Positions 33,120 through 46,400 of a stretch of DNA of 64,000 bases are shown in pieces. Below the pieces are notes generated by a model. It made no database searches and was not told the origin of the DNA. It worked only from the letters and a program-made list of their open reading frames with translations. Source of the stretch: Alectoria sarmentosa (Eukaryota; Ascomycota; Lecanoromycetes; Lecanorales; Parmeliaceae). Each line of letters starts with the position of its first letter. The stretch's first letter is position 1. Both the position numbers and the translations under genes were made by a program. The stretch is from assembly GCA_009733775.1 (NCBI GenBank), contig WOGZ01000076.1, positions 1 through 64,000 on the forward strand. The letters run 5' to 3'.

Positions 33120-36100
33120 AAATGAACAAAATAGATCGAATAAACATAATTCAGCCCTTATGATCCTGTTAAATCGTTTTCATAATTTTTTTATCAATTG
33201 CAACTTGATAAATTAATTACCTTTTTATATAATCGCTCAAAAAAACATCGTCTCGCGCTTTGTTTTTTAAAATGATTATCAATTCGACCCTGTTTTTGAA
33301 TCAAAATTCGTTTTAAATAAATGTTTATTTTGATAATAATTCGTGAGATTGTGTGAATGTTAATTTATTAAATAATTATTTCATTATAATGTTTTTTCGA
33401 TATTAATAATCGTTATAATAATATTCATTATATTTTTGATTTTTATATTCGATAATTTTAAAGATTTATTATCGAAATTAATACTCTTTATAATTCAATT
33501 TAAGGTTTTTAACAAATTTATTTTTTTATATATCTTCGTTTTTATCTCATTTCACGATTCGAATCGAAATTAATATGTTATATTATCATGTTCGTATTTT
33601 ATAATCAAAATTAATTATCTCGTTCGTCGCCTTTTGATCATAATCATTTATGAAATTAATTTAAATAAAGAATTTATATAATTATATGAGATTTAATCGA
33701 TGAAGTTCTCGAATTGATTTTTATCGTGAAAAACTCGATTTTGAAAAAAGTCATCGTGCATAAAAACGTGTTAATCGTTATAATTTTTGTTTTTTACGAA
33801 TGCGATGATCGTGAATTTTATTTAATTCGGTTTCTCGATATTGAATTTCCCGAAACGTTTTATTATTAATGCGAAATAATTGTGATTTTGTGTAAGAGAT
33901 AACGCGTTTTAAAGGTTTTTTATCGTATCGTTATATTTATTTTCGAAATATTTATTAAAATGATTAATTATTTTCGAATATATTTTTATCTTCGTTTTCG
34001 CTTAAAAGTTTTAAAGATAATAAATCGTTATTTTCAATATAATTGCGATGATAAATTTTTTGAAATTAAACATTTTATATAATGATTCGAGATTTGAAAT
34101 TGATGTCGATAATTGAGATATATATTTCGTAATGTGTAAATTCGATAAAAAAATTCTGATCTCGCGTTTCATTTATTTAATAATTCTCGACTTTTTTATT
34201 AATTAAATATCTTATTAATATAATAATTATTTAAATATAAATTATTGAATTGTTTATGAGCGAATTGATTTTAAGTTTTTTGTTTGAGAATATTAAGATT
34301 ATATATTTGATTTATAATGATCGATTTTTTGATAAATTTTAAAATTTCCTTAATTCATAATGTTAATTTCAATTTAAACTCTTTTCTTTTAAAATTTTTT
34401 TAAAAATTCGTTTTTCATTAATTCTTTTAAAGACGAAACATTTTTAAAACCGCGATTAATAAATTCGAATCAATCGAAAATTTTAATTCGTCGATGACAG
34501 TGCGATATAAAATGTATTTTCGATGATATTTGTTTAAAATCTTCGAGAATTGAAATGCCGTTAAGAGATATAACGAACGATTAATTATTATCGTATATTA
34601 ACACTCATTAAAACATTGCGAATAATTTAACGAAATCGAAATATAATGAATTTGAACGAAAGGCGCGAAATTGACGTCGAAAAATTAAGCTTTAATTTAT
34701 AACCTTGTGAATATATGTTATTATTTATCATATTTTTTAATATGTGAGCTATGAGTTATTTTGATACAAAATTACTTTATGCGATGTTCTATAAATAAGA
34801 TCAGATTTTGATTTATTGAAAACTTTTAACGTTTATATTTTTATTATAAACTTTATTGTCTTTTTTATCATTTTCGATTTAAAAAAAATCTTTTTAATAT
34901 TAATAAATTAATCATCTTAAATAGCTCATTTATTTTTTATAAATAAAAAATATGTTTTAAAAATGTGATTTCGAATTTGATCGTTTTTCTTATAAAAACA
35001 TTTAAATATATTCATCGTTTAATATATATAAAAGAGATTTTTAAAAGCGATCTTTATTCGTAATTATGTTATTATAAAGTTTACGATTTTCTTTATTCTC
35101 ATATAAAAGATCATTATTATATGATATAATTTGAAAATGTGTTTTTTAAGCTCGACGTTTTATGTGTAAATCTCTCAAAAAGCTTTTTAGTTTACGTCGA
35201 TCAATTTTTTAATGCGTTATTTAATTGTCGAGAGTAGATAATATTAATTATTATTGTTATTTAATTTTAAAATTTATTTTGCGAGTCGATTCGTTTTTTC
35301 ATTATTTAAAACGTTTTCGTAAATTGCGATTCAATATAAAATAATTAATATATTCATTTTTTTTGAATTTGATTAATTGTTTTATGATTTTATTAAAAAT
35401 ATATTATTTTAATTATTTTTGAGAATCTTTCGTCGATTATATTGCGATTTAATTATTTATTTAAATAATAAATATCGAAGATGCTATATCGATAATTATC
35501 TCGCATATTATATTTATATTTTCGAATTCTTTAAAATATACGATATAATGCTCATTATCTTTTAAATATTATATTTAAATCGTTTCAATTTAAAAGACGT
35601 AAATTAAAATCTCAATTTAATTTTTTATGTCGTTATCATCGATGTATATGTGTAAAAATGTATAATTTATATCGATAATTTTATTATGTTTTTTGATAAA
35701 TTGCTTTTTGCTCTCGCATATCTTTATTATTAATAATTTTCATTATAAAAATATAATATATGAGATGCGTTTCTTCATTTAACTTTATATTTATTATGTA
35801 TTGATTATATTTTCGAATTATTTTAATAAACTTTTAAACTTTTTGCGTTTCGTGATTGATTTTTATATCTCATTTATGATTTTTATAAATTTGATTATAT
35901 CGTAATTAAAGCAAGTTTGAAATCGAAGAATAATCTCTGCGATAATTTTTTTTAAAATTAATTGCATTGAAAATTAATAACATTCAATGTTCAAAATTGC
36001 TTTTACGATATTTTTGAATTCGTTTAAAATAATGTATATCGCTCTTTTTTATATAACTTTAAAAATTCTAAAGATTTTCTTTTTTCGAAGTTTATATTTT

Positions 36101-38000
36101 ATAATTAATAAAATATATTATATTACGCACTCGAATAATAATATAAATAAAATCATTTCTTGATATAATTTTTTTAAATCTTTATATAAGATCTTTCACG
36201 TTAAATCGACGTAATTTGTTAATTCGTTAAGTTTTGCGATTGTTTTAACCTTTAAAAATTAAATATAATCTTTTTATTTTAAATCGAGATCAAATATAAA
36301 ATTTAAGAATTTCGTCGTTTGTTCGATTCGACGATATGAGAATTTAAATTCAATTTTGCGTTTAAGTTATTATTTATTTTCTTTTTCATCGTTTTTTTCG
36401 CTTTTAATTAAAAATATATTAATTAATATTTATTTAACTCGAATTTCGATGCGTGCGTTATTATTCATCGTTTTATTTCGATGTGAATCTCTTTTAATAT
36501 TTCGTAATTCGCTTGAATTGTAAAGTCTTTTATAAACACATTAACATCATCAATATATGTCGATATTAAATAATTTTTTTCTTTACATAAATCGACGATA
36601 TTCGCATTGTAAAATAAATAAAGAATGAAAAAAATAAAAAACTTTTAAAAATTTTTTGTGTTAATATTATATCGAAGTGACTCGCCTTTGAGCATAACGA
36701 TGATTATAAATTTATTATTTAAAAAGCTTTTGATTCAATTAATGACTTTTTCGTTAATATCTTATTTGCGAAGATTATGTATTAATCGAGAATATAAAAC
36801 GTTATCGAAAGCGTTTTTTACGTTCAACATTAATAATAATGTTATTTGATTATTCTCGAACTTTCAAACTTTATGCACTTTTTTTAATATCATATAAATT
36901 ACGTTTTCGATTAACGAGAGTTTTCATCTTTTCGTGTGCTTTTTAAAGAGAAATTGATATTTTTTTATTAAATAATTCATTTTTATAACGATGATTTTTT
37001 TAAATCTTTTTCTTAAAGTGCTAAGAAAAACGATTAATCGATACGATTTAAATTAAATATAATCGTCTTTTTCGAGTTTTTTTAAAATTATCGTCTTCGA
37101 ATAATAAAAATGTTTTGAATAATATTTTAATTTCAGATATGCGTTATAAATATGTTTTAATTATATTTTTATATGCTTAAAAACGAATTGTAATATTCGA
37201 AAAATTAATTTATCTTCGCCTACGACTTTATTGAAATGATTTATAAATATTATTTATTTAAATTCTTTAATTGTGATAAGTGAGAATTTTTTCGATAACG
37301 AATATTGATATTTTTTAAAATCTTTTAAATCGATTTTTTTCGCTTGAAAAAAGAAATTATGTCTCAAAAAATTCATTTTCTTTTCGATTTCGATAATTAT
37401 AATGTTATTTAATTTCGCAAATTTTGAAATGAAAATCGAATTCTTTATTTATTCATTTTTGATTTATTTCTCGAATCTTCGAAGCTTTTTATCGTTATCG
37501 CATTTATTTATATATTGTTTTCAATTATCGATTTTTTTGTTTTTAATAATTCTCTTTTTGACGTTGCGAGCGTTATTCAATTTTTTTTTGTTTTAACGAT
37601 TCCGAGTTTGTTATTAAATTCTTTCAAATCTTTTGATTTCTTTTATAACGTTTTTACTTTTTTGATTCATGAATGATTTAAATTTCGAGATAATCGTGTT
37701 AATTGAAATAACTTCGATGATTGTTTTTGTTAAAATCGTAATTAATCGCTGCATCTGATTATTTAATTCTTCGATATCTTTAATCGATTCGAAATGTTTT
37801 AATAAGATGACTTTCAACTTGTTGAAAAATGTCTCTTTTTTTATTCTTTTTCAATTTCGAACCTTTTTAAAGGATATAAATTAAATGTTTCAATTCAATT
37901 TCGTGAAAAACGCCTCATGATCTGAATCGAAATTCAATTTTTTGATGATATCGCATTTGATCATAATGTTTGCGATGTTCATCGTGGCAAAGGTGAGATT
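33120..38000 (-). mobile_element. RIP-degraded Tad1-like LINE retrotransposon relic
   Basis: Extremely AT-rich with no long frame, but the minus strand retains reverse transcriptase landmarks in the right order. At 37817-37614 is an endonuclease-to-RT linker (EELNNQMQRLITILTKTIIE, then SKFKSF, then IKEIKR). At 36821-36801 is VKNAFDN, the RT motif A core, in a LLLMLNVKNAFDNVLYSRLI context. Degraded FFHSLFYNANIVDL follows, and at 36557-36546 is the catalytic YIDD, continuing DVNVFIKDFTIQANYEIL. This is the pattern of fungal Tad1-clade LINEs. The sequence downstream (33.1-36 kb) would be the rest of ORF2 but I could not recognise an RNase H. It is non-functional. It ends abruptly at about 38000, 240 bp from the STT3 start. 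Confidence 0.8.
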
Positions 38001-38241
38001 TATAATCGTAGCTTCGCTTCTTTTTCTTGGTTTGAAAGTAATCATGCCCTTCGGGGTGAGGAGTTGAAGTCTCGCTTCAAAATAATGTCTGTAGAGTGTA
38101 GAAGGAGAAATCGAAGGCAGAGAAATGACTTTGTCCTCCGGGGGCCGGCGGCCGGAGTGGCAACCTTAAATTTTGAGTCGCAGAGCACGATCTGTTCTTT
38201 GACCTGGGTGCTATTCCAAACATTGGCCTGCCACATCGGAC

Positions 38242-40907
38242 ATGGCAGTGGAAGTCTTAGAACCTTTCTTAAAGGGCGATACGGGTCGAAATACGAGGGG
38301 CCTTCTTCGGTTGATTATTCTATGCACAATTGCTGCTGCTGCAGTCGCGAGTCGTTTGTTCAGTGTGATACGTAAGTCTTCATCTTTTGGGCTTGAGAGA
38401 GCACCTACATAGCTTGGACAAGGTAATCGCCATATCTAGAGCGCCTTAGCTGACATTTCTGCGGTACAGGGTTTGAGAGCATCATCCACGAATGTTCGTC
38501 ACACCCCGAGAGCCTCAAAAACTGGCGGGACATCCAGATGGCATTCTAGCATATAAGAGCTGATCAAAGGCAGTCGATCCCTGGTTTAACTTTCGAGCGA
38601 CGAAATATCTTGTACAGAATGGGTTTTACAGCTTTTGGGACTGGTTCGATGATCGTGAGACCTCCACTCCACCACGCGGCGTAATTCCCTGTACAGGATG
38701 TCTGCGAAACGTCCAAGCTGGCCGAAGAGCTGGACCGAATCTTTCCAGAAACCGTGGCTGACAATTTCTGTCTACGTAGGAACATGGCATCCCCTGGGAC
38801 GTGTTACTGGTGGCACGTTATATCCTGGGCTTATGGTCACCAGTGGTATCATCTACCACGTCCTCCGACTCCTGTCAATGCCTGTCGATATCCGAAACAT
38901 CTGCGTCCTCCTAGCTCCTGGATTCTCTGGCCTTACCGCATTTGCGTCATATCTGATCACGTCGGAAATGACGACCTCTCCGTCTGCTGGTTTGCTTGCA
39001 GCTGTCTTTATGGGTATCACACCTGGATACATCTCAAGATCCGTCGCTGGAAGTTACGACAATGAAGCCATTGCCATCTTTTTGCTCGTGTTTACCTTCT
39101 TCTTATGGATCAAATCCGTCAAGAATGGTTCGGCCATGTGGGGAGCGCTGACCGCCCTTTTCTACGGATACATGGTCTCAGCATGGGGTGGCTACGTCTT
39201 CATTACCAACCTGTTGCCGCTTCATACATTTGTACTCATATGCATGGGAAGATACAGCCCCAGGCTGTATGTGAGCTACAGCACATGGTTTGCCCTCGGC
39301 ACCTTGGCCAGCATGCAGGTTCCATTCGTCGGATTTCTGCCTATTAGAAGCAGCGACCATATGTCGCCACTAGGTATGTGTGGCCCCAAGGGTGAAGTCT
39401 TTGGCAAAGACTGATTGTTTCAGGTGTCTTTGGACTCCTCCAACTGGTGGCTTTCGTCGAGTTCATTCGTCAGCAAGTTCCCAACAAACAGTTTCAGACT
39501 CTACTTCGGGGCTTGATCTTTGTAGTCTTCGTAGTGTCTATGGGTGTTTTGGTTCTTTTGACGGTGTCAGGCGTCATTGCCCCTTGGAGTGGTCGCTTCT
39601 ATTCGCTTTGGGACACCGGCTATGCAAAGATTCACATTCCCATTATTGCGTCGGTGTCTGAGCATCAGCCAACTGCTTGGCCTGCATTCTTCTTCGACCT
39701 CAACTTGATGATTTGGCTCTTCCCCGCCGGAGTCTATATGTGCTTCCAGCACCTGAAGGATGAGCACGTTTTTGTTGTCATATATGCAGTCTTGGCCAGC
39801 TATTTCGCCGGCGTCATGGTTCGTCTAATGTTGACCCTGACGCCGGTCGTTTGCATTGCAGCTGCACTAGCAATCTCAAGTATCCTGGACACCTACCTCG
39901 TGGCCGAGAATCCGATACCAAAGGAGACGCAATCTAACGGTCAGGCCACCGGCGATAGCGTCAAAAGTGCCACCAATATGATAAAAGATTCGTTGAGATC
40001 AACACGGAACCCAGTCTTAGGCATCTACTCGTATATCTCCAAAGCCTCTGTTGTTGGAGCAGTGACGACATACCTATTGCTATTCGTGCTTCATTGTACC
40101 TGGGTCACCTCGAACGCTTACTCTTCTCCGTCTGTCGTGCTTGCCAGCAAGCTCCCTGATGGAAGTCAGCACATTATCGATGATTATCGCGAAGCCTATT
40201 ACTGGCTTCGACAAAATACCCCAGACAAGGCCAAGATCATGTCCTGGTGGGATTACGGCTATCAGATTGGTGGCATGGCAGACAGGCCCACACTTGTCGA
40301 TAACAACACGTGGAACAATACGCACATCGCGACTGTAGGGAAAGCGATGAGTTCCAGGGAGGAAGTCAGCTATCCGATCCTCAGACAACACGACGTTGAT
40401 TATGTGCTGGTCGTCTTTGGGGGTCTGTTGGGCTACTCAGGTGACGACATCAATAAGTTCCTGTGGATGGTTCGCATCTCTGAAGGTATCTGGCCGGATG
40501 AAATTAACGAGCGTAACTACTTCACCGCACGGGGCGAATACCGAGTTGATGACGAGGCTACCCCAACAATGAGGAACAGCTTGATGTAGGTTTGAAGACG
40601 AGGCGAGTTCCACAAGGAGTTGCTGACGAATCCTAGGTACAAAATGTCATACTACAATTACAATGCTCTGTTCCCGGCTGGGCAGGCGCAGGACCGGGTG
40701 CGAGGGTCGAAGCTCCCTGCCGAAGGTCCTCAGCTGAGTACATTGGAAGAAGCATTTACGAGCGAGAATTGGATCATCAGGATCTACAAGGTCAAGGATC
40801 TTGATAACGTGGGCAGAGATCATGCCAGTGCGGTTGCTTTCGACAAGGGCAACAAGAAAAAGAAAACGGCGAAACGACGAGGGGCTAGGGTGCTCCGGGT
40901 TGAGTGA
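38242..40907 (+). CDS. STT3: STT3, catalytic subunit of oligosaccharyltransferase
   Basis: Six exons: 38242-38371, 38470-38493 (24 nt microexon), 38574-38654, 38780-39373, 39424-40585 and 40637-40907, 753 residues, all in frame. It transfers the glycan from dolichol to Asn in N-X-S/T sites in the ER. The N-terminal acid motif FDPWFNFRATKYL sits at about 52-64, multiple membrane helices follow, SVAGSYDNEAIAIF is the second acidic loop, and the WWDYG motif is at 551-555 followed by GGMADRPTLVDNNTWNNTHI. The C-terminus is basic (KKKKTAKRR), typical of ER membrane proteins. The donor of intron 2 (GTTCGT) is weak, but protein continuity (HE-FDPWF) supports it. The promoter region is squeezed against the LINE relic. 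Confidence 0.92.
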
Positions 40908-42175
40908 GCTTATTGGGTACTCTCTCTCTTGTATGATATAGATCATGTTGCGGACACTGTTGCACTATTCTTCTGTCTCCTGTCTCCCGTATCCTGTACT
41001 CCTGTATTCTGTTCCAGCATGATCATCACATGGATCATTCTTGCCCGGTCGGGAAACACCCTGGACAGTGGGCAGACACATGGTGTATGTGTATGCAAGT
41101 AAGGGCGCTAGTGGGCCGATGCCGCTGGCCTCTGCCTGACCCTTTTCTTCATCTTCTGATTGCTCCAATCTTTGATATACTTTAGGTACATGTATTCCGT
41201 GCGCTCGGACACCCTTTTCTTCAGAATGGCCATGCGCGGCGGGGCGTCTTGATGCATCCCTGTGATTCGGCCGAGACTATCAAATATTCATTACGGTAAT
41301 GTCGTACTTTCGCTTTCTTTTTGCTTTTCAAAGTAGGTACTTGGGGGAAAGGGCGAGGTGGTTTGATCAAAGGCACGCGGGAAATGGGGCGGAAATGCAA
41401 GTAGCGTGCAGTATTGCTGCCCAACCTCGCAAAGTTTGACTGGTAATGCATCAACGATAGGCTACAATAAAGAAATATCTACCTCCTCACCTACCTATGA
41501 ATCCTCTCTCATGATACACATACGAGCCACAGGCAGCTGATGCAACATGACAGTATTTCTAGACCAGCGTGCATGAGGGGCATATGGTCTAGGTACTGCA
41601 TCCTGCATCCTGCATCCGATGCTTTTGGGCAATCAATCAAGCAGCCATCACCCTTTATCCTCTACTTTCCATTCCTCTAATCTTCATGCGTCGCCCTCAC
41701 CCGAGTACTTGCGACAAATCTTCTTTGCTATTTGCTCAATGTCTACAACACCATCTGCTCGCCTTGTCTACGTGTTGCCCGTCAAGTCACTCCATCTCAG
41801 AGGCTCATTTCTTTTCGCCCTCTTCCAAATGGCACACACTATCCAGAGGATTCCATACCTCCATCTTCCTTCTTTGCACCCGGACAGGATCTTACTCATA
41901 TCTTTCATGCTTGCTCGCCTGCTTCGTCATCCTACCATAATCCTATCATCTGCACATCGGCGCAGCGGCTTCTGCTCGCCGTGTCTGTGAATCTATGACT
42001 GACTGGCATTCTGCACACCCGAATCCTTTGTCCAATTGTTGCCTGATGCACAGTGGTATATCATTTTAGAGGTAGTTTTCTAACAAGGGCATTTCGCAGC
42101 GCTAGCCAGCAGTGAGCCAACTCGATTCTAATGTTGAGATTTAATATTGACTCTACAGCAGGGCGTTGGTTAGCC
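40908..42175. other. Intergenic / long pyrimidine-rich leader, no gene seen
   Basis: 3' flank of STT3, then about 600 bp of C/T-rich sequence upstream of the coiled-coil gene, as usual for fungal promoters and 5' leaders. Overlapping plus-strand frames at 41619-41998 look like composition artefacts. Confidence 0.5.
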
Positions 42176-44404
42176 ATGCCAACCGCAGGCATAGAATACG
42201 ACGCTCACGGCCGGCCTATGCGTGTTCGCCGAACGAACAAGGACAAGGATAGGGACAGGGACAAGGACAAGGATAAGGACAACAGAAGTCTCATCTCAAG
42301 CACCAGCAGTAGGAAGCATCGAGATTCATCGGCTTCAAGCAGTCGCACACCTGTACCGTTAGAGTCTTCTGCGCAGCCATCTGAATACACGTCTCAAAAT
42401 GCCAATCTGGATCAGTTGCCAGATGTGAAGGATAACCGAAGTGTCATCTCGAGCAGCAGTAGCAGGAGATATCGAGATCCATCAGCTTCGAGCAGTCGAA
42501 CACCTGTGCCACCAGACTCTTCGTCGCAGACATCCGACTTCGGCCAACAAAATGTAAATTTGGATCAGCTGCCAGAGTTGCCAGAATCTGGTACGGACTC
42601 ACCATCGTCAGCAACTTCTCCGATGAACAGAACGGTCTCGAATATGTCGACTTCTGCTACGTTGGTATCCCCAACAATGCAGCACCTCCTCCCTGCTTCT
42701 ATGCAGCCTTATCTGGCACCCTATTGTGAGTCTGTGGTTGATCTTTCAGACCCAGTGTCTTCTCAGCCAACCCCAAGAGCCGAAAAATCGAAGGAGCCTG
42801 TCGAGGGGAAGTCTGCTGAGCTGAAGTCTGCGGAAGTGAAGGCTGCTGACGCAAAGCCCGCCGATGCGAAGCCTGCCGACGTGAAGCCAAATCCCCCCAA
42901 AAGTTCGAGTCTAGCTTCGAGCTCCGACACAACAACAGCAGTTCGCAAATCGTCCCCCGAGTTTGTAAAGAGTGCGTTGTCTGTGATGTCTTCGCAGCCA
43001 GCATCTTCTGGCAGAGATCAGCAGCAAAAGAAACCCGCTTCACTGAAGTCAGAAGACTCAAAACAGGACTCTAGAGTCAAAGTCCCAGCTTCAGCACTGT
43101 TGCCGTATGGTGTCGGTCCATCCGGAGAACAATTCTATTATTCTCCACAATACGCGTATCCTCCTACACATCAAGCCATTGCCCCACCCCCTGTTCAGCA
43201 TGCACCTACATCTCAGGCCCTCTCTCATTATTCCGAGTACGGACCGCCAAGCGGTCATCATCCCCAACAAACCATGCCACCTGAAGCACCTCAGCCTCCA
43301 CCCTCCACATACCAGGGTCAATGGGACAGGGGCCCCGTCCCGATTGGGGGAAGACCGGATGACAGCACGATGGCATTATTCCATCGCATATCATCTGCAA
43401 TACCTGACTTCCATGCTCTTATGAGCCTGCATCATGAGACTTGTGGCGTACTAGAAGCCAGCCAATTCCATATTCGTGACCAGGAAGCGCGCGGTGCTGC
43501 CGAAGCACGACAGTTCGACATTCGTATTGCGCAGATGGAAACAGATCTAGACTCACTGACTAAGAAATCTTCAGCCGAAATCACTCGGTTGAAGCTGGAC
43601 ACACGCAATCTAGAAAAGCGGTGCAAAGAGCTCCAACATAGATTGACAGCAGGAGGGAAGCACAATGAAGCATTACAAGCGGCCAATGATACATTGCGTG
43701 CTGAGCAGAAAGAAGCAGGACGGAAGTATCAGGAGTATGAGGCAGCGCTGAACGAGGCTTTCAGACGCGACAAGGACAGAATGATCGCAGAGCAGCGAAC
43801 TAACCAAAGAGCAATGCAAGATGAGCTTCAAGCACATACACGCATTGCTGACGCAAACCTGTCAAAGCGACTGGCTGAAGAGAGGAGAGCATACGAAGAA
43901 GAGACGCAGACACTTGAAAACCGATGGGCTCGACAGAGGCGTGAGCTTGAGGATAGACAGGCGAACCTCCGCCGAGACCTGGAGGACACCCTCGAAGCAA
44001 AGCAGAAAGTGGTCGACGAAGAGCGCAGGACGTACTTACAGGCTAGAGAGGGATGGGACAAAGAACGTGAGAGCCTGACACGGAAATGGGAAGAAGAGCG
44101 CTCATTGCTTCAGAGAGCTTCAGAGGAACAGCGAAAAGCTTTGATGATTCAGTACCAGAGAGAGAAAGACAGTATCCTGAAGCAAAGCTCGCAGTTGCGG
44201 AACAGCAGCGAGGCGGAGGACTATGTTTTAGGATTGCAGAGGGAGATCGAGCGTCTAAAGGCAGGTTGGGATGCCGACAGCTTCAGGTTCCAGAAGGCGA
44301 CTGCAGACTTCAAGACGACGGCCAGGACGCTGAATGAGCAGAATACTAAGCTGCAGAAATTGACGGAGGCATTTGGACAAGGTAGGCATCCCGGACCCAG
44401 ATAG
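42176..44404 (+). CDS. Conserved-type fungal coiled-coil protein, unknown function
   Basis: 742 residues from ATG 42176 (MPTAGIEYDAHGRPMRVRRT); an upstream ATG at 42131 is in frame but less likely. The N-terminus has a Lys/Asp run (DKDRDRDKDKDKD) and two copies of an approximately 54-residue unit (SxSSRxxRDxSASSSRTPVP, then DQLP). KPAD-type repeats (AEVKAADAKPADAKPADVK) and Gln/Pro/Tyr-rich sequence follow. From about residue 400 the protein is almost continuous coiled coil, rich in Arg, Glu and Lys heptads, to the end. I recognise no named family. A scaffold or cytoskeletal role is possible but not shown. The final GQG could be followed by a small exon (GTAGGC donor) rather than the stop given. 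Confidence 0.7.
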   Translation: MPTAGIEYDAHGRPMRVRRTNKDKDRDRDKDKDKDNRSLISSTSSRKHRDSSASSSRTPVPLESSAQPSEYTSQNANLDQLPDVKDNRSVISSSSSRRYRDPSASSSRTPVPPDSSSQTSDFGQQNVNLDQLPELPESGTDSPSSATSPMNRTVSNMSTSATLVSPTMQHLLPASMQPYLAPYCESVVDLSDPVSSQPTPRAEKSKEPVEGKSAELKSAEVKAADAKPADAKPADVKPNPPKSSSLASSSDTTTAVRKSSPEFVKSALSVMSSQPASSGRDQQQKKPASLKSEDSKQDSRVKVPASALLPYGVGPSGEQFYYSPQYAYPPTHQAIAPPPVQHAPTSQALSHYSEYGPPSGHHPQQTMPPEAPQPPPSTYQGQWDRGPVPIGGRPDDSTMALFHRISSAIPDFHALMSLHHETCGVLEASQFHIRDQEARGAAEARQFDIRIAQMETDLDSLTKKSSAEITRLKLDTRNLEKRCKELQHRLTAGGKHNEALQAANDTLRAEQKEAGRKYQEYEAALNEAFRRDKDRMIAEQRTNQRAMQDELQAHTRIADANLSKRLAEERRAYEEETQTLENRWARQRRELEDRQANLRRDLEDTLEAKQKVVDEERRTYLQAREGWDKERESLTRKWEEERSLLQRASEEQRKALMIQYQREKDSILKQSSQLRNSSEAEDYVLGLQREIERLKAGWDADSFRFQKATADFKTTARTLNEQNTKLQKLTEAFGQGRHPGPR

Positions 44405-45169
44405 AATGATCGAGCCTAGTCATGCTGACCATAAGACTTAAAAAGTCGACTGAAAGGTCACCAACCACTAAGATCGCTAAAGTAGAGGGACACCTTCTGG
44501 CAGGTCAGGTTTGACAAATAAACGCCTCATTATCTGTCTCCACCGAGCGATGCACTCGTGCCTTAGATAAGCATAAGCGACCGACAGCACTCATGATCTG
44601 CTCCGTGACGGTGAAAATGTAACAATCCTGTTCCATCGAGCCTCAAGGCCCAGGGCGACTGTCTGCGGCTAGTCCGGCCAACGTACATACACATTTTCTC
44701 GGGCAGTCCGCGCTGCAAGGCCAATGATTTGAAGAGACAGGACAACGTTACACTCCATCTTACAGTAGATTGAGAGCAGAGCTGCATGCGTTGCCAGCTT
44801 AAAGACAACAGTGAAAATACCCACTGGCAAATCGGCTCGGCCGTCGTCCATAGAGACTCGACCTAGCCGGGCGCCAAGACTGCGAGAACGACCTCACCTC
44901 GCAGCACGAGAGAGCAAAGCATCTTACGGACACTGACCGAAATTCCTCAACTATTGCATTTACTTCTCAGCTCTGAAGATCCGAGACGATTTGGGATTGA
45001 AGCCAATGGTATCATATCTCGGCGAGAGGGAAGGGAGAGGAAGGAAACGAGACCAACACTACATCCCAGCGCAAGAGACGGTATGTGAGTACAGCTCATG
45101 GTTCCCAAAATTGCCTTGCTAGCCTTCTAATAACATCTCTTTAATCATTCAGAATTCAAGCATAGAAAA
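44405..45169. other. Intergenic, no gene seen
   Basis: No supported frame. A possible 5' UTR intron (GTATGTGAG near 45080, TCATTCAG at about 45152) precedes the small putative gene at 45170. Confidence 0.4.
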
Positions 45170-45531
45170 ATGTCAAGCAAGCCGATTCAGGCATTCGCAA
45201 GAGCGGCAAAAGTAAGTAGGAGGATTGCTGGAATGACAAAGAATCATGATGATGGGGGTTTTTGTCTGCCTTTTGAGTTGAATATCAATGATTATTGAGC
45301 GATTTAATCGAAACCACTTCACCTGCCTCCAAATTCCAGTGGTCCAGGGAAGGTCTGTTCTTAGATAATGAAGATCTCTTGGCTGGAGTAGGTAATACAA
45401 GATACACATTATTAGCTCATCGTTCTGAAGCGTTGCTGATACTTAGAACGCTCGTAGCAAAGTGGCTGTACCCTGTATGTGGAAATGAAGATCACAATTG
45501 CAGTGGTCTGGACATTAGAGCCGAAGGATGA
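45170..45531 (+). CDS. Putative small two-exon protein, unrecognised
   Basis: ATG 45170 opens a 42 nt exon (MSSKPIQAFARAAK) that ends exactly at a GTAAGT donor (45212). An AG at 45338-45339 gives an in-frame second exon, 45340-45531, for 77 residues in total. The basic amphipathic first exon resembles mitochondrial leader peptides. I know no matching family, and the second exon could be chance. Confidence 0.3.
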
Positions 45532-46400
45532 GTGCGTAAGGTTAGGAAAACGCAATAACGCAGGTGGAGTGGAAAGTATTGAAGACGAAGTTGTAGATGA
45601 AGTTGAAAAGTGGCGGAAGATTTTCTAGGGTTGATTTCAGAAATCTGCCCTGAAAGTGGTCCATGCTTTTAAGCGAGACAAGCCTATTCGCCTACTTTAT
45701 TCCTCAAGGGACCTTAGACGCTGAGCCTTGCCGATGCGCCCTAGCCCTGGCAGCAGCCTCAGCCTCAGCCTCGTTTGGTCCGAGGCATGCGAGCAATCAT
45801 TGTATGTATGTCGGTGAGCAACATGCTCAACGTCAACGTCAACGAACCATTCTTCCACACGTATCTTGCCTTCGTCAATCATAATCACCTTATTGCGAAA
45901 CTCTTGGGGATTGCTTCTCCTCCAGCCAGGAGGCGCCATCGTTCATCATCTTTGACCAGGGGTGCGGCGTTGTAACCTCCACCACCTCCTTAGCGCAAAC
46001 CCCACCAAACACCCGTCCCTGAGTAATCGGACACTTCACCTCATTCTTACTGCCATTCATTGTTGCTCTCTTCACAATCATCCGACTGCATTCTGGACAT
46101 TGCCCTACCTACACTTTCCAATCAGCCTTGTCTCTAGCAAGAGCCTCGGACAGCGATCCATGCCTGACCTTACCTCAATGCCAATCCAGCCTCTTGCAAT
46201 AATGGGCCCAACATGAGCCTTTTAACATCTCGAATACGAATCCACACGCTAGTTTTGCTTTCCCAGTCCTTTGAAGTTCCGATCCCTGGGGCCTCTACAC
46301 TTTGGTGGCGGAGATAGGTCTAGAGGGTCGAGTTCCTGGTCAAAAGCCCATCGAAATCAAAGATTCGACAAGACTCATATTAAATCTGCCGCTGAGTGAC
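45532..46400. other. Intergenic / leader of the C2H2 gene
   Basis: No supported gene. The frame of the next gene is open from about 46302, upstream of the preferred ATG. Confidence 0.4.
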
